Shown here one piece after another: positions 47,790-57,473 of a stretch of 64,000 nt of DNA; positions within the stretch are counted from its first letter, which is position 1, and every line of letters begins with the position of its first letter. This stretch comes from Uranotaenia lowii (lineage: Eukaryota; Arthropoda; Insecta; Diptera; Culicidae). The stretch is taken from the NCBI RefSeq assembly GCF_029784155.1, contig NC_073691.1, forward strand, positions 53,887,978 through 53,951,977. The letters run 5' to 3'. The translations under genes were made by a program, and so were the position numbers. The notes under the pieces are model-generated. The model worked only from the letters and a program-made list of their open reading frames with translations, searched no databases and had not been told where the DNA came from.

Positions 47790-48338
47790 CTAGTTCAACT
47801 GAATTCAACTATTCTTAGCATGGCACCAAATCTTAAGGAGTAAATTTATACAGCCTTAGTTATAATAGCCAGCTACAGCTCACAAAGAGTCTTATTTTCG
47901 ATTCAAATTATCGACCATTAGCCGAGTTCTTAACCAAAGGCACCGTAGGGATACGGGAGCATTTTAATGGCTTCGGTATATTAGCATACAAATATTTCCG
48001 CTGGTTAAATGGATTTTTATCTAAAATCAGGTAATAGTCTGGCAAGGATTCCTTTTTCCTTCTTGCCCCTGAGGTATGCAAAACCTTCTGTTGATAAAAT
48101 CGTGCGTAATAGTGCGGATAATGATGATAATTAATGATCACTGTATGGGCTGTAATGAAGCGTAAAAAAATGGTCTAAAATGTTATTAAAATAATCTGTA
48201 ATCTTAATTTTTAGAGCAAACGAAGAAAGTCTGATCGAACGTGAAATATGCATCCAAATGTAAGAAGCGCCTCCAAAGATAATTGTAGAAAAAAGTACTT
48301 CTCCAGTAAAAAGATCTGAGCTCAGAGAAGTCAAACCC
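47790..48338 (-). pseudogene. Coding-like duplicated unit, copy 1 (unknown protein end)
   Basis: About 550 bp that recurs inverted at 54387-54945. On the minus strand, homology starts 'tttgtgggtttgac', passes through an AT-rich part ending in a splice-acceptor-like TTCATTACAG (48160-48150), and continues with a protein-like frame: 'YHHYPHYYARFYQQKVLHTS', 'ESLPDYYLILDKNPFN', 'KYLYANIPKPLKC' and a terminal 'NSANGR' stop at 47908. A 4-base insertion frameshifts it relative to copy 2 just after the acceptor. Aligned third-position-like differences suggest past coding. The protein is not recognised. It could be the last exon of a duplicated host gene or the 3' part of an unknown retroelement. Confidence 0.5.
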
Positions 48339-48457
48339 ACAAAGTACATCAGTGAAATATACTACGAAAATGAATAGTCCTAGATGACTTCCTTGAGGCA
48401 CACCGGAGCAGGCAAGGTAATGAATTGAAAATCAGTCACCAATACGAACGGATAACT
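48339..48457 (-). pseudogene. Jockey/CR1-like element, RT piece after motif B (segment 4 of 4)
   Basis: The minus strand encodes ELSVRIGD, a stop, 'FSIHYLACSGVPQGSHLG' (conserved PQGS motif) and 'FIFVVYFTDV'. Homology then stops at the edge of the duplicated unit (copy 1), before the catalytic ADD motif. It continues segment 3 once the nested insertion at 48458-49005 is removed. Confidence 0.75.
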
Positions 48458-49005
48458 CAATAATAACGGATTCAATCGAAACAGCTATGAAAAGACGAGG
48501 GTGCCACTCGGCAATTGTTAACTGGACTAGTGCGATGCTAATAAACAGAACCATTTATGCAAGCTTGGGAGGACTTAACTACAATCAAAGCAATAGCAGT
48601 AATTGGCTTTGCAGGCGACGTAGTTATCATAGTTCGGGGAAAACATGAGAATGTGTTGTCTAATAAAATGCAAACTGCACTCAACTACGCACTATTTTGG
48701 TGCAGGGAAGAGGGATTGAACTTAAACCCTTCCAAAACTACTGAGATAGCCTTCACTAGTAGACGAAAAATTACACTAAACCTCTAACATTAGATGCACA
48801 GTAAACGAAAATTACCGAGTTCGGTAATTTTTTACCGAAATCCTAACATGTGTAAATCGTTAAACTGTTCGGTATTTTTTTCGGTAAAAAATAGACGAAC
48901 ATCGGTAAATCGATTCTTCATTTACCAATGTTCGTAGTAACGCGGGGTAAATACCACAATAGACCAACTATTGGTCGCAGTGGGCTCTCCCCGACAAAGA
49001 AAAAA
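48458..49005 (+). mobile_element. Nested 5'-truncated non-LTR retrotransposon with 11-bp target duplication
   Basis: Flanked by exact repeats AACGGATAACT (48447-48457 and 49006-49016) and ending in an A-rich tail ('gacaaagaaaaaaa'), as produced by target-primed reverse transcription. The plus strand holds an RT fragment, 48557-48787: 'VIGFAGDVVIIVRGK' (motif C with ADD changed to AGD) and 'MQTALNYALFWCREEGLNLN' followed by PSKT, typical of the R1/LOA-related group. The part after 48790 contains a run of hairpins that is probably a further MITE insertion, then a 3'-UTR-like stretch. Confidence 0.8.
48811..48934. repeat. Series of three short perfect or near-perfect hairpins
   Basis: ATTACCGA-GT-TCGGTAAT (48811-48828), TTCGGTAA-TTTT-TTACCGAA (48820-48839) and CGAACATCGGTAAAT / ATTTACCAATGTTCG (48896-48910 / 48920-48934). 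All use the same TTACCGA word. The first two overlap, so they are mutually exclusive. Probably a small MITE inside the nested retrotransposon. Confidence 0.65.
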
Positions 49006-49133
49006 AACGGATAACTTTCGACCCTTTAAGTAAATATGGAACCAGTGCAGAAGGGATGCATAGAAACCCAGACGTTCCAGCTATGCGATAGCGATTTCTT
49101 GGTTCACCTTGTCGAACGAAGCAGAAAAGTCAG
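49006..49133 (-). pseudogene. Jockey/CR1-like element, RT motif A-B piece (segment 3 of 4)
   Basis: The minus strand reads TDFSASFDKVNQEIAIA, a stop, LERLGFYASLLHWF, YLKGRKLS. The motif A Asp is present. The start (TDFS) joins exactly to DAIY of segment 2 when the TA-flanked element 49136-50172 is excised. The plus-strand frame 49036-49494 that crosses this boundary is chimeric and not a gene. Confidence 0.8.
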
Positions 49134-49135
49134 TA

Positions 49136-50172
49136 GGGTGAGTGCTCCTACTTTGGACCTAGATCCTACTTTAGTCCTTAGCCAAAGATTTAAGGAAAAA
49201 TACTTTGACTGTGAAGAATATAAACCATACTATCTGTTTTTCCTAAAATATAAGAAAATTAATGGAAAACCCGGAAAATTTGTAATAAGTCCAAAAAAAG
49301 GAGAATTCGATGTTCCATGTTTAGACCTGACATCACCAAAACTTTGTGTCAATACTAACAAATCAACAAAGGTTCGAATTTTTAATAGGAAAATAATTCA
49401 GAACCAATATTTATCGTTTCTAACATTTTTTTGTCAGCTTTACGCTAATAAACTACAAGTAAAAAACACAAAAAAAAGGCTATTGTCATGCTGATAGAGA
49501 TATAGAGATGGAGATAGAGATGAAAAAATCTAAGAAATTTAAGTATTTTTAATCGTTTATAAGCTTTAATACTTTTTAATGAAAATATTTGATTGAAGAT
49601 TATATTTTTAATGAGTTTGTCAAATTATTTTCGAAAAATCTTTCTTTTGAATGAATTTTAATTGTAGGTCCAATTAAAGGAGCCAGTTCAATACCAGAAT
49701 AGGAACAGTAGGTTCAAGGATGGAAATTTTGATCATACGTATCTTTGCTAATCTTTCAATAACGGCGAAACCTCTGTTGATAATTATCTTCGAAAATGGC
49801 AGATAAGATCATGAACTATAAACAAATTTTCTGAAAGATATAATCTTCGCCTCTATTTATGAGAAAAAACTATTCTTTTGAAACCACCGCTGAAAGCAGC
49901 GGTCAGGGAACCGGGGTAAGTTTCCCCAAATTGGGTAAAAGTGAAATTCTTGGGGGAAAGAGTGAATATTTGTGAGTGAAAAGTGTATATTTTCATTTTG
50001 CAATTTAATGAATTCGTTGGTGCATAATACGAAGATGCTGAAAAAATTTCGATTTCGTTTTTTTGCTCTTCGTCATGGGGTAATATCAACTTTCATAAAA
50101 ATGTTTTGAGGTAATGATTCAAAAAGTTCCCCGACCCCTGGCTTAAAGGGTTCAAAGTAGGGCAACTAACCC
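49136..50172. mobile_element. TA-flanked TIR element nested in the Jockey/CR1-like element
   Basis: The imperfect terminal inverted repeats GGGTGAGTGCTCCTACTTTG and GGGTTAGTTGCCCTACTTTG (right end, complement) are flanked by TA (49134-49135 and 50173-50174). Excision restores the RT frame at 'DAIY|TDFS'. At 1.04 kb with no recognisable transposase it is non-autonomous. TA targeting suggests the Tc1/mariner superfamily or a related group. An open frame inside (to 49494, +) is rich in Lys/Phe and has no domain. Confidence 0.8.
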
Positions 50173-50585
50173 TATATATGGCGTCAGTTTGGGTTTTCAT
50201 AGCAAAGCTGTCTAGCACAAAAGATGTCGAGGTGAGTAAGTTAGTAGTCGTAGATCGTTCAGGCATGAACCCGTGTTCATCGTTGGAAAGTTGGTGCTTG
50301 AAGAACGAAATAATGGGATCCAGGATAATCAATTCAAACAATTTGGATATCGCACATAGAGCTGAAATTCCGCGGTAGTTAAAAACATCTCTCCTGTCAC
50401 CCTTTTTGTGAACAGGAAACAGATAGGCTTCCCTCCACAGTGAGGGAAAAATTCCAACATCCAGCGATGATTGGAAAATATGTCGAATAGGAAACAGCAA
50501 AAGTGAAGAGGGACTTGTGTTTGTTGTAGTTGCGTAGTGCGCGCTGCTTAGCCGTCTTAAGTCTGCGAAGACTTTCAGTAACCCA
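50173..50585 (-). pseudogene. Jockey/CR1-like element, linker and RT N-terminal part (segment 2 of 4)
   Basis: The minus strand starts in the linker with 'WVTESLRRLKTAKQRALRNY' (the endonuclease-to-RT spacer typical of Jockey/CR1 elements). After a frameshift come 'HIFQSSLDVGIFPSLWREAY', LFPVHKKGDRRDVFNYRGIS, 'LSNDEHGFMPERSTTTNLL' and 'TQTDAIY'. Catalytic motif A lies in segment 3. The frame is open for 165 codons but chimeric at the 3' end, where it reads into the TIR element. Confidence 0.8.
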
Positions 50586-50920
50586 CACACAAAAAAAGCA
50601 TAGTAAAACTACTAGATTTACTATATATTTTTGAGTCAAATATGTTTTGTTGTTTATAATACCTTACGCATTGCTATTTTACCATGTGCTCAATTTGGCT
50701 GCGTATAGTAAATTCGACTGCGTTTTAGTAAAATTGTCAATGAAATGATGCATTGTACCATGTGCGTAGTATTTTGTTGATATGAATTGGTGCCACAATG
50801 TCTATTTGCGCACTTTTACAAAATCGATGTTATACTTTTCGTGGTTGAAAATACTATAGCGTTGAAATGGTAAAATTATCATGACAGTGTCTTTGGGATA
50901 ACCACTCAATTTTTTCCGTG
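50586..50920. mobile_element. 335-bp MITE nested in the Jockey/CR1-like element
   Basis: Its ends, CACACAAAAAAAGC and the complement of CAATTTTTTCCGTG, are short inverted repeats. Excising it rejoins the reading frame 'HTP|WVTES' between segments 1 and 2. CA on both sides may be a 2-bp target duplication. The interior is non-coding. Confidence 0.65.
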
Positions 50921-51340
50921 CAGGGGGTATGTAGATTGGTAGTCGTGCTGCGTTTTGGCACATGACGATTGATGATATAATTCAGGATGCTCGCAAACGT
51001 CTCGACAGCTGTATTGGGATTAGAAAAATCGAGCTCAGCCTCCCAATCAATTGATTGCAGGACGAGGGATAAAGCTTCGAAGTCGACGTTCTCAAAATCG
51101 TGATAGAAAGATGCGGATTTCTCTTCTGAGCCATGCATTCATGAAATAAACCTTCAGAACACTCTTCATGGTGGTCCTCCCAATCCAACGGAAATTCATA
51201 AAGTGAACCTTCAGAACAATTTTCCTGTTGGTCCTCTCAACACAACGGAATGTATATTGTTTTGGGACCGGAACACTATTTCGGACTTCGGTTAGAAACG
51301 CGACTACTAATTTAAGTTTAACTTCAAAACGCACTTTATT
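50921..51340 (-). pseudogene. Jockey/CR1-like element, endonuclease end (segment 1 of 4)
   Basis: The minus strand carries 'FLTEVRNSVPVPKQYTFRCV' (upstream, near 51310-51240), then after a local duplication 'FYHDFENVDFEALSLVLQSI', 'DWEAELDF' and 'NTAVETFASILNYIINRHVP', the C-terminal end of the endonuclease and start of the linker. Frameshifts separate these blocks. The element is 5' truncated near 51340. The whole nested element (segments 1-4) runs 51340 to 48339. Confidence 0.7.
51132..51262 (-). repeat. Imperfect two-copy tandem duplication of about 62 bp
   Basis: 'catgaaataaaccttcagaacactcttcatggtggtcctcccaa' is followed by 'cataaagtgaaccttcagaacaattttcctgttggtcctctcaa'. It is repeated within the endonuclease remnant and explains the internally duplicated open frame on the minus strand. 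Confidence 0.7.
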
Positions 51341-51403
51341 TTTCGGTTCGATAATTGGGGGGTTTTATTTGCGGTGTGTATACAGCGATGGATTGGTTTA
51401 GAC

Positions 51404-52698
51404 CAGTGGTTTTCAAAGTGGTCCCTACCGCCCCCTTGGGGGCGTTTAGAGCTTCCAGGGGGGCGGTGAGCTAAATTTTGGAATTTGGGGGGCGTTGGAA
51501 GGGTTCAGGGGGGCGATGAGGTCGTAATTAACATTTTCACAAATCACTAAACAACGTATATTTTAAAGATAATAAAGATCATGTTCAAGACTTAAATATC
51601 AATAATTGCACAGAGCTGCAAGCAATTTTTTGTCCCAGTATCGAAAAGTTTTTTTTTAAGTGTCACGTTTTTTTTACGCTCTACATGTTGATCTTGTTTT
51701 GTAAGATTAATTTGAGCTACACCAAAAAAAAAGATGAAATTTTAGATAGCAATGCTTGATAATCTGTAAAATGTCTCGTCTCAGAAAATCTCCTGAACAG
51801 AAACAAAAACCTGAACAAATTATGTTGAAAGGCCTCATCTGTGATTAGGTGATAAATTTTTTGGAAAGGAAATATGAAGAATTTTTTCAAAAAAATGAAT
51901 TTTTAATTTGAAGTTCATTTTTTCATCTTTATTTCATATTCGATGCAAAAATTCAATTGTTCTATTTTCACTAACATTGCCGGTTTTAAATTGTTAGAAT
52001 CTAATTTTAACTTCAAGACTCGTGAATGCTGCATAACTTTGAACAGGACTTAAATTCATATATAAATCGATAATACTATTTTTGTCGATTTTTCACTGGC
52101 TTGACAGTAATAAGTTTGTATTCAATAATTCAAATAACTGGTGTAAATAGAATTTTGTTTACCAAAATTTCAGATATATGATTTTATTATCAAAACAAAC
52201 AAATCAATTAGTTTAAGTAATTGTCCAGGGAACTGTACAAAGAATTAAGAGTTTACTGGAGGTTTGAAGCAATATGAGGCCCATGGCTTATTTCGAGGAA
52301 ATTCGCTTTTGAATAGTTAGCTTTGGCCGTTTTCCATAAATGTTTCGAAAATTTGCATTTTCTTCCGGACAGATTAGTATGTAAATAAAATTATCAAAAT
52401 CTGAAAAATCACGAAATATATGGTTTGAAGTATGAAGAATCGTTTGACATTATTAAATCAAAATCGACCATTTTTTACATTTATAATGCCCACTTCTCCT
52501 TTGACTCTGAGGACCTCATATAAATTTGAATGAATGTTGAATTAAGTCTTACAACAACATAAAGCCAAAAGCTAATGGTTTTTCAGCGATCAAAATTCTA
52601 TTTTTTTTTTAGAATTTCTCAAAATTAACCTAGGGGGGCGTTGAGCTCGAACATTTTGCAAAAGGGGGCGGTGAGCGAAAAAAGTTTGAAAACCACTG
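51404..52698. mobile_element. hAT-type element with perfect 8-bp target duplication
   Basis: The ends are CAGTGGTTTTCAAAGTGG and the complement of AGTTTGAAAACCACTG, the classic hAT terminus. GTTTAGAC is duplicated exactly (51396-51403 and 52699-52706). Subterminal C- and G-rich motifs (near 51428-51470 and 52633-52675) match the 'CCGCCCCCTTGGGGGCG' pattern common in insect hAT elements. No open frame of note and no transposase was recognised, so it is non-autonomous. A family B MITE lies inside it. Confidence 0.9.
52276..52517 (+). mobile_element. MITE family B, copy 2, nested in the hAT element
   Basis: Inverted ends: GAGGCCCATGG... and the complement of ...GACTCTGAGGACCTC, flanked on both sides by TA (AATATGAGG / CCTCATAT). 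The interior matches copy 1 at 7790-8048. It must be younger than, or have been carried by, the hAT element. Confidence 0.6.
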
Positions 52699-52706
52699 GT
52701 TTAGAC

Positions 52707-54386
52707 TGTGGTTCGAAATGTGTTGTACACAAAGTGGCGAATGGTGGAACAGAATATAAAACAAATATCTCCTATCAGTATAGATTTCACACATTTACAT
52801 TTTTAAACTGTTCTTTTTAGAGAGGAAATATGCTGAAATTTGAGTAGTTGAACAGAGCTTAAGTGAGCTTTCCCATTTTAGATCACTTTCGGGTGATGAG
52901 CTTCTGACGTCTGTCTGTTCTTCTAGCTTCTACTGCACTACAACTAGCTAACATGATTTTACCAAAACATATATAAAAATGGCAGGTTATCACTAGTTTC
53001 GTGACACGTTTTTGCTATGGTTGAATAAATCAATAAGTTCATTGGCTTTTCAAAGAAGTGTTTTTCTGATTTTTTCATTCATCCTACGGTTAAACGAAAA
53101 TGTTTTCAACTTAAATTTGTGGATTATACAAGAATTAAGGATTATCTATCGTCCAAGTTTTTTTTTTTGTTTTCCAATATATTTCTGGTGATTTTTGAAA
53201 GAAAAAGTTTCCTTACAAAATTTGAACTCTTTGCGCGTATTAAGGATTGAATGAATCGCTTTTGAAAAATTATTGCTATAAGTGAATTTATGACTTGACA
53301 AAAAGTTAAACATTGGGTTTTAAATTTTTTATCAAAAATCTGGGCAATCTGGCATCCATATCCTACACCCAAAATTAACCCAAATCATGAGTTCTCGATC
53401 TTTCGACGTCATTGGCATAAGATGTGAACACTAGCGGAAATGATTCGATTTTAGACCGCCGATATAAACCCCCTAGCGTAACCAAGTTGCGTCTGACTGA
53501 AGAAAACAAAATAAACACGTTTTTATGTCCCTTCCTGTCTCACCACAAGAAAAAGGAGGATGAAAACAATGAATGAATGAATTGATCCGGTCTACTGCAC
53601 AGAAGAAAAAAAAATTTCCTTGTTTTAAACCACCGACAGACAACTTCCGACCAAGCTGCCCACTGAAGATCTCAAAAAAAATTTACTAAAGTTTTTCTAC
53701 TGAACGATTCGATTTCAAATATGGCAACCCTAACTTTTGTTTTATTTCAAACAATTGTTAAATTTTTTAAATTTTATAAATTTATAGGAAGGATGAATAA
53801 GTCTTTTGAACTATGAATACTTTTGGGAAATCCTATAGACATTAAATTTACAGGTTTAAAAAGTCAAATACTATTGAAATGCCCAACTCAGAACCGTTTT
53901 GGGCAAATAGTTATTTCTCGTCTAGGGAATTGAAAAACAAAATTCCCCCTTTTACATGTAACTATGTGTACCTCCTGTAAGCTTTGGTCATTTTGAGGAC
54001 TGTTGTTTGCCATCGGCCAATTACCTCCCCGGAAGCTGTGTCCCGGGACCCCAGATGTTGATTGTGCCTTCGTTCGAAAATGAGGAGGACACTTTGCCCC
54101 ACTAATATTAACATGGCTATAGAGAATACCTACACGTATTAAGTGAGCAGTTGTAGCAAGCAGCAACATGTTTCGGTTTGTTGATTTAGGATATTAATTG
54201 TAATGTTCTGCTACAATGCAAGCACTATTAACGTAACCCTCTTTCGGGATCAAACACTCTGTTTATTCTACAAGTGTGCTCCTCCATGAGCATGTTTTAC
54301 AGTCAGTAAAGCTCGTTCTTAATAGGTTTGCTGTGGGGCATTGGATATTATTTGCGGTAGAGTGAATAAACTAGTTTCAAGCATTT
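52707..54386. other. AT-rich DNA with fragments of families C and D; no gene
   Basis: 53190-53290 resembles the right side of family D ('ttacaaaatttgaactctttgcgcg...aatgaatcgctttt'). 53330-53365 resembles a family C end (GGATGCCAGATTGCCCAG on the complement). A GC-richer patch at 53940-54120 has a minus open frame (53888-54169) without a domain. Confidence 0.35.
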
Positions 54387-54945
54387 GTGGGTTTGACTTT
54401 TCTGAGCTCAGATTATAGATCTGTTAACTGAAGAAGTACTTTGTCCTACAATTTTCTTTGGAGGCCTTTTTAACATTTGAAAGCATATTTCATATTCGAT
54501 CAAACTTCCTTCGTTTGCTTCAAAAATTCAAACTTCAAATTATTTTAATAACATTTTGAACAATTTTATTTTATGCTTCATTACAGCCCACACAATGACC
54601 ATTATCATCATTACCCGCACTATTACCCACGATTTTATCAACAGAAGTTTTTGCATACCTCAGGGCGCAAAATGGAAAAGGAATCCTTGCCAGACTATTA
54701 CCTGATTTTAGATAAAAATCCATTTAACTAGCGGATATATTTGTATGCTAATATACCAAAGCCACTAAAATGCTAACGTATCTCGAGGCGCGTTCCGTCG
54801 CGAACTCGGCTAATGGTCGATAATTTGAATCGAAAATAAGACTCTTTGTGAGCTGTAGCTGGCTATTATAACTGAGGCTATATAAATTTACTCCTTAAGA
54901 TTTTGTGCCCTGCTAAGGATATTTAAATAAAATTGAACTAGTTGG
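54387..54945 (+). pseudogene. Coding-like duplicated unit, copy 2 (unknown protein end)
   Basis: The plus-strand counterpart of 48338-47790. An AT-rich lead with 'ttttattttatgcttcattacag' ends in an acceptor-like AG at 54585-54586. The frame then reads 'HYHHYPHYYPRFYQQKFLHT', 'KESLPDYYLILDKNPFN', a TAG where copy 1 has CAG, 'YLYANIPKPLKC', and a second stop. Similarity continues through the 3' part to about 54945. The ancestral acceptor-plus-exon layout is retained in both copies, which diverge by roughly a sixth by eye. It is not recognised. Confidence 0.5.
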
Positions 54946-55512
54946 AAAAATGCTCAACTTTTTTGAATATAATGAACAGAAAACATTATTTATGTAATTT
55001 AATCAAAAACAAAATGACTTATGTAGCTTGAAGTTGATTGAATTTAATGCAATTCATTCTTTTGAAATCCATTTTAAGCAACGCTCAGAATACCTCAAAT
55101 CAGGTCATGTTTTTCAACTATAAATTTCGTGATCGAATTTAAATACCGATCATATAAATTTTATAGATTGGCCCAAAAAACTGACCTCTGCAAAAATTCG
55201 TCTCAATCGTACTTGATTTAGGGGTGCCTCAATGCGCTTCAAGAAAAATTCTAACTGTTTCAAGAACTGTTTAGACCTATGTTAGTTTTTATCTTGTATT
55301 GTAACTACTATTAAGTTATCATTAAAACATAAATAACGGCAAAATCAATAACTAAAGGCAAACTTTATTCCACGCTTATTCATGAAACGCGTTGCGCTTG
55401 TTCAGGAATCTCAAACCAGCTAAAATTTTACTCTAATGCTTGGGGAACCAAAAGTTATCGAAAAAACATATGGGAGCCACCATTCGATTCGTACAAATTT
55501 ACGATGATGGAA
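54946..55512. other. AT-rich DNA with a family D fragment
   Basis: 55384-55485 matches the left part of family D copy 1 on the opposite strand ('gcgttgcgcttgttcaggaat', 'atgcttgggg', 'acatatgggagcca'). Nothing else was recognised. Confidence 0.4.
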
Positions 55513-55543
55513 TTGTTTATTGTTTATTGTTTATTGTTTATTG
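55513..55543 (-). repeat. 3'-terminal (CAATAAA)n repeat of the CR1-like element
   Basis: Four tandem copies of TTGTTTA on the plus strand, i.e. CAATAAA on the element strand, directly after the element's 3' UTR. Short 3' terminal repeats instead of poly(A) are typical of the CR1 group. Confidence 0.8.
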
Positions 55544-57150
55544 AAAATAATATCATCTGACATAGGTGTCTTAATGATCTACTTAATACTATTTGTACAT
55601 AACATTATAGGCATTCTTAGTTTCGTAATTGTACGCTTAAATCAGATTCAATCCGACGTCTAAAAATTGAAATGGATACATTAAAGTCAAAGTGTGTAAA
55701 ATGACGTAAAAAGCATGTTATTGCGGAACGTAAAGGGTCGTTGCTGCCATAGCGTGTACTTCTTGATTCCAGAGAGAGCCAATTTCGATTGCGAAGAGTT
55801 CGTTCTGGTGCATAGATGTTACATCGGGAAAGCAGCCATGCGCAATCGATTTCGTTCCGTAAAATCTTTGCCACGAATAGAGATTGTCCGATGGAATGAC
55901 GATTCGATAGCGTCTGGAGACCAAGCAGGGCACAACGATGAGCATAAGGTGGCAGGTTTAAAGGATTCTCCCAGGGTAGCTCACGAAGAGCATAACGCAC
56001 AAATCGTTGTTGAATTGCCTCAAAACGCGTAATCCAAGCAGCTTCGAAAGGCCACCATACCAGGTTCGCCGATTCCAGTATTGATCGAACCAGGCAGCAA
56101 TACAGAGCTCGCAAGCAGATCGGATCGGTGAATTCTTTACTCAAACATATGATGAATCCCAGCATGCGGTTTGCCTTTTCAAGTACCACAGAGTAATGAC
56201 GTTTAAAAGTCATACGACTGTCCAATAAGACGCCAAGATCCTTTATTTCCTCCACACGATGCAACTGCTCACCCAGTATATTGTAATTATACAAGAACGG
56301 ATGTTTCCTGCGCCCAAATGTTATAATACAGCACTTCGAAACGCTCAAAACCAATAAATTACAGGCACACCAGCTCACTACTAGGTCCAGGAAGCGTTGT
56401 AACGCGTAACAATCAGCTAGACTGTTTATAACTAAATATATTTTTAGATCGTCCGCATACTGGAGAACGCCACATCCCATGAGTAGCAAATTTATATCAT
56501 TACAGAACAACGTAAACAATAATGGACCCAGATTGCTGCCTTGTGGTACGTCAGAGTTTGGAATGAAATCAAAAGATTCAGAAGAACCAATTTTAACAGT
56601 TAATCGGCGATTCGTTAGGTAACTTTTTATCCATGCACACAGTCTTTCGGAAAATCCTAAGCGTTGCAATTTTTTCAGGAGGATTTCATGATTCACTGAA
56701 TCGAATGCAGCTGATATATCTGTGTAAATAGCATCGATTTGTTTGCCGCCATCCATTTTCGATATACAGAAGGATGTGAAAACTGTTAAATTTGAAGTTA
56801 CCGATCGTTTAGGGAAAAATCCATCTGATTCTCAGAGATCCAGTTCCGACAAGCTGAGAACATAACATCGTTGCCGATCCTCTCCAATACATTTAAGCAT
56901 GCAGCTAGCGATGTGACACCTCTGTAATTAAGAACATCTTGTTTGTCGCCTTTTTTGTGGACTGGACTCATATGCGATTTTTTCCAGATGGAAGGGAATT
57001 GTTGTACTAGGGACTGATTAAAAATGTGGGTAAGAGGTTTTATCAGTGAATTGCGACACTTTTTCAATACGCACGCTGGTATTCCATCTTGTCCGAATGA
57101 AGTGGAATACTTCAAATTAATGATAGCCTCTGAGACCATTTCCTCACTAA
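55544..57150 (-). pseudogene. CR1-like non-LTR reverse transcriptase, 5' truncated
   Basis: Frame 57139-56798 gives 'SFGQDGIPACVLKKC', SPVHKKGDKQDVLNYRGVTS and 'FSLNDR'. After a frameshift, frame 56756-55617 (379 codons) gives 'QIDAIYTDISAAFDSVNHEI' (motif A), 'SDVPQGSNLGPLLFTLFCND' (motif B region), 'GVLQYADDLKIYL' (motif C, intact YADD), 'LSVSKCCIITFGRRKHPFLY', 'RVEEIKDLGVLLDSRMTFKR' and a C-terminal domain with 'RTLRNRNWLSLESRSTRYGS'. The stop is followed by a short 3' UTR and the (CAATAAA)n tail. It reverse-transcribes element RNA at a nicked target in intact relatives. This is the best preserved RT of the window, disabled mainly by 5' truncation and one frameshift near 56770-56800. Confidence 0.9.
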
Positions 57151-57473
57151 TTTTTTTTTTCAGTTTTATTCATCAGTTTATTGTCGTTTAGTATAACTTA
57201 ACTCATGTACAAATATCAATACATTTTAGATTGTCAAATGAAAATCTAATGCATTTAAATCTACATTGAAACTGCAGTCATTTACAAAATGAATGAATTT
57301 TGCTAATAATTTCAAAATTTCTATGCGTTTTGACCGCCCTATTCTGTCCGAAATCGGCAAGCGCAAATCATTCACTAAAATTGGTTGATGACCATCGAAC
57401 AGCATGTTGATTTTTTGTTGAAGCAAGCGCGCACCGGTTCTTACTCGTTTACAGCAGAAAAATTTGTGAGCTA
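57151..57473 (-). pseudogene. Poly(A)-tailed retrocopy of an unknown transcript end
   Basis: On the minus strand a frame runs 'LLQQKINMLFDGHQPILVND', 'LRLPISDRIGRSKRIEILKL' and 'HFVNDCSFNVDLNALDFHLT' to a stop at 57226. A UTR with two AATAAA signals (near 57170-57182) follows, then A12 (57152-57163). This is the signature of a reverse-transcribed polyadenylated RNA, 5' truncated at the next element. The protein is not recognised. It may be a host processed pseudogene or the 3' end of a poly(A)-type retrotransposon. The frame of about 80 codons is intact. Confidence 0.6.

Noticed and set aside
49036..49494. 152-codon plus-strand open frame
   Set aside because: It crosses the boundary between the minus-strand RT segment and the TA-flanked element, so it is chimeric. 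No domain was recognised.
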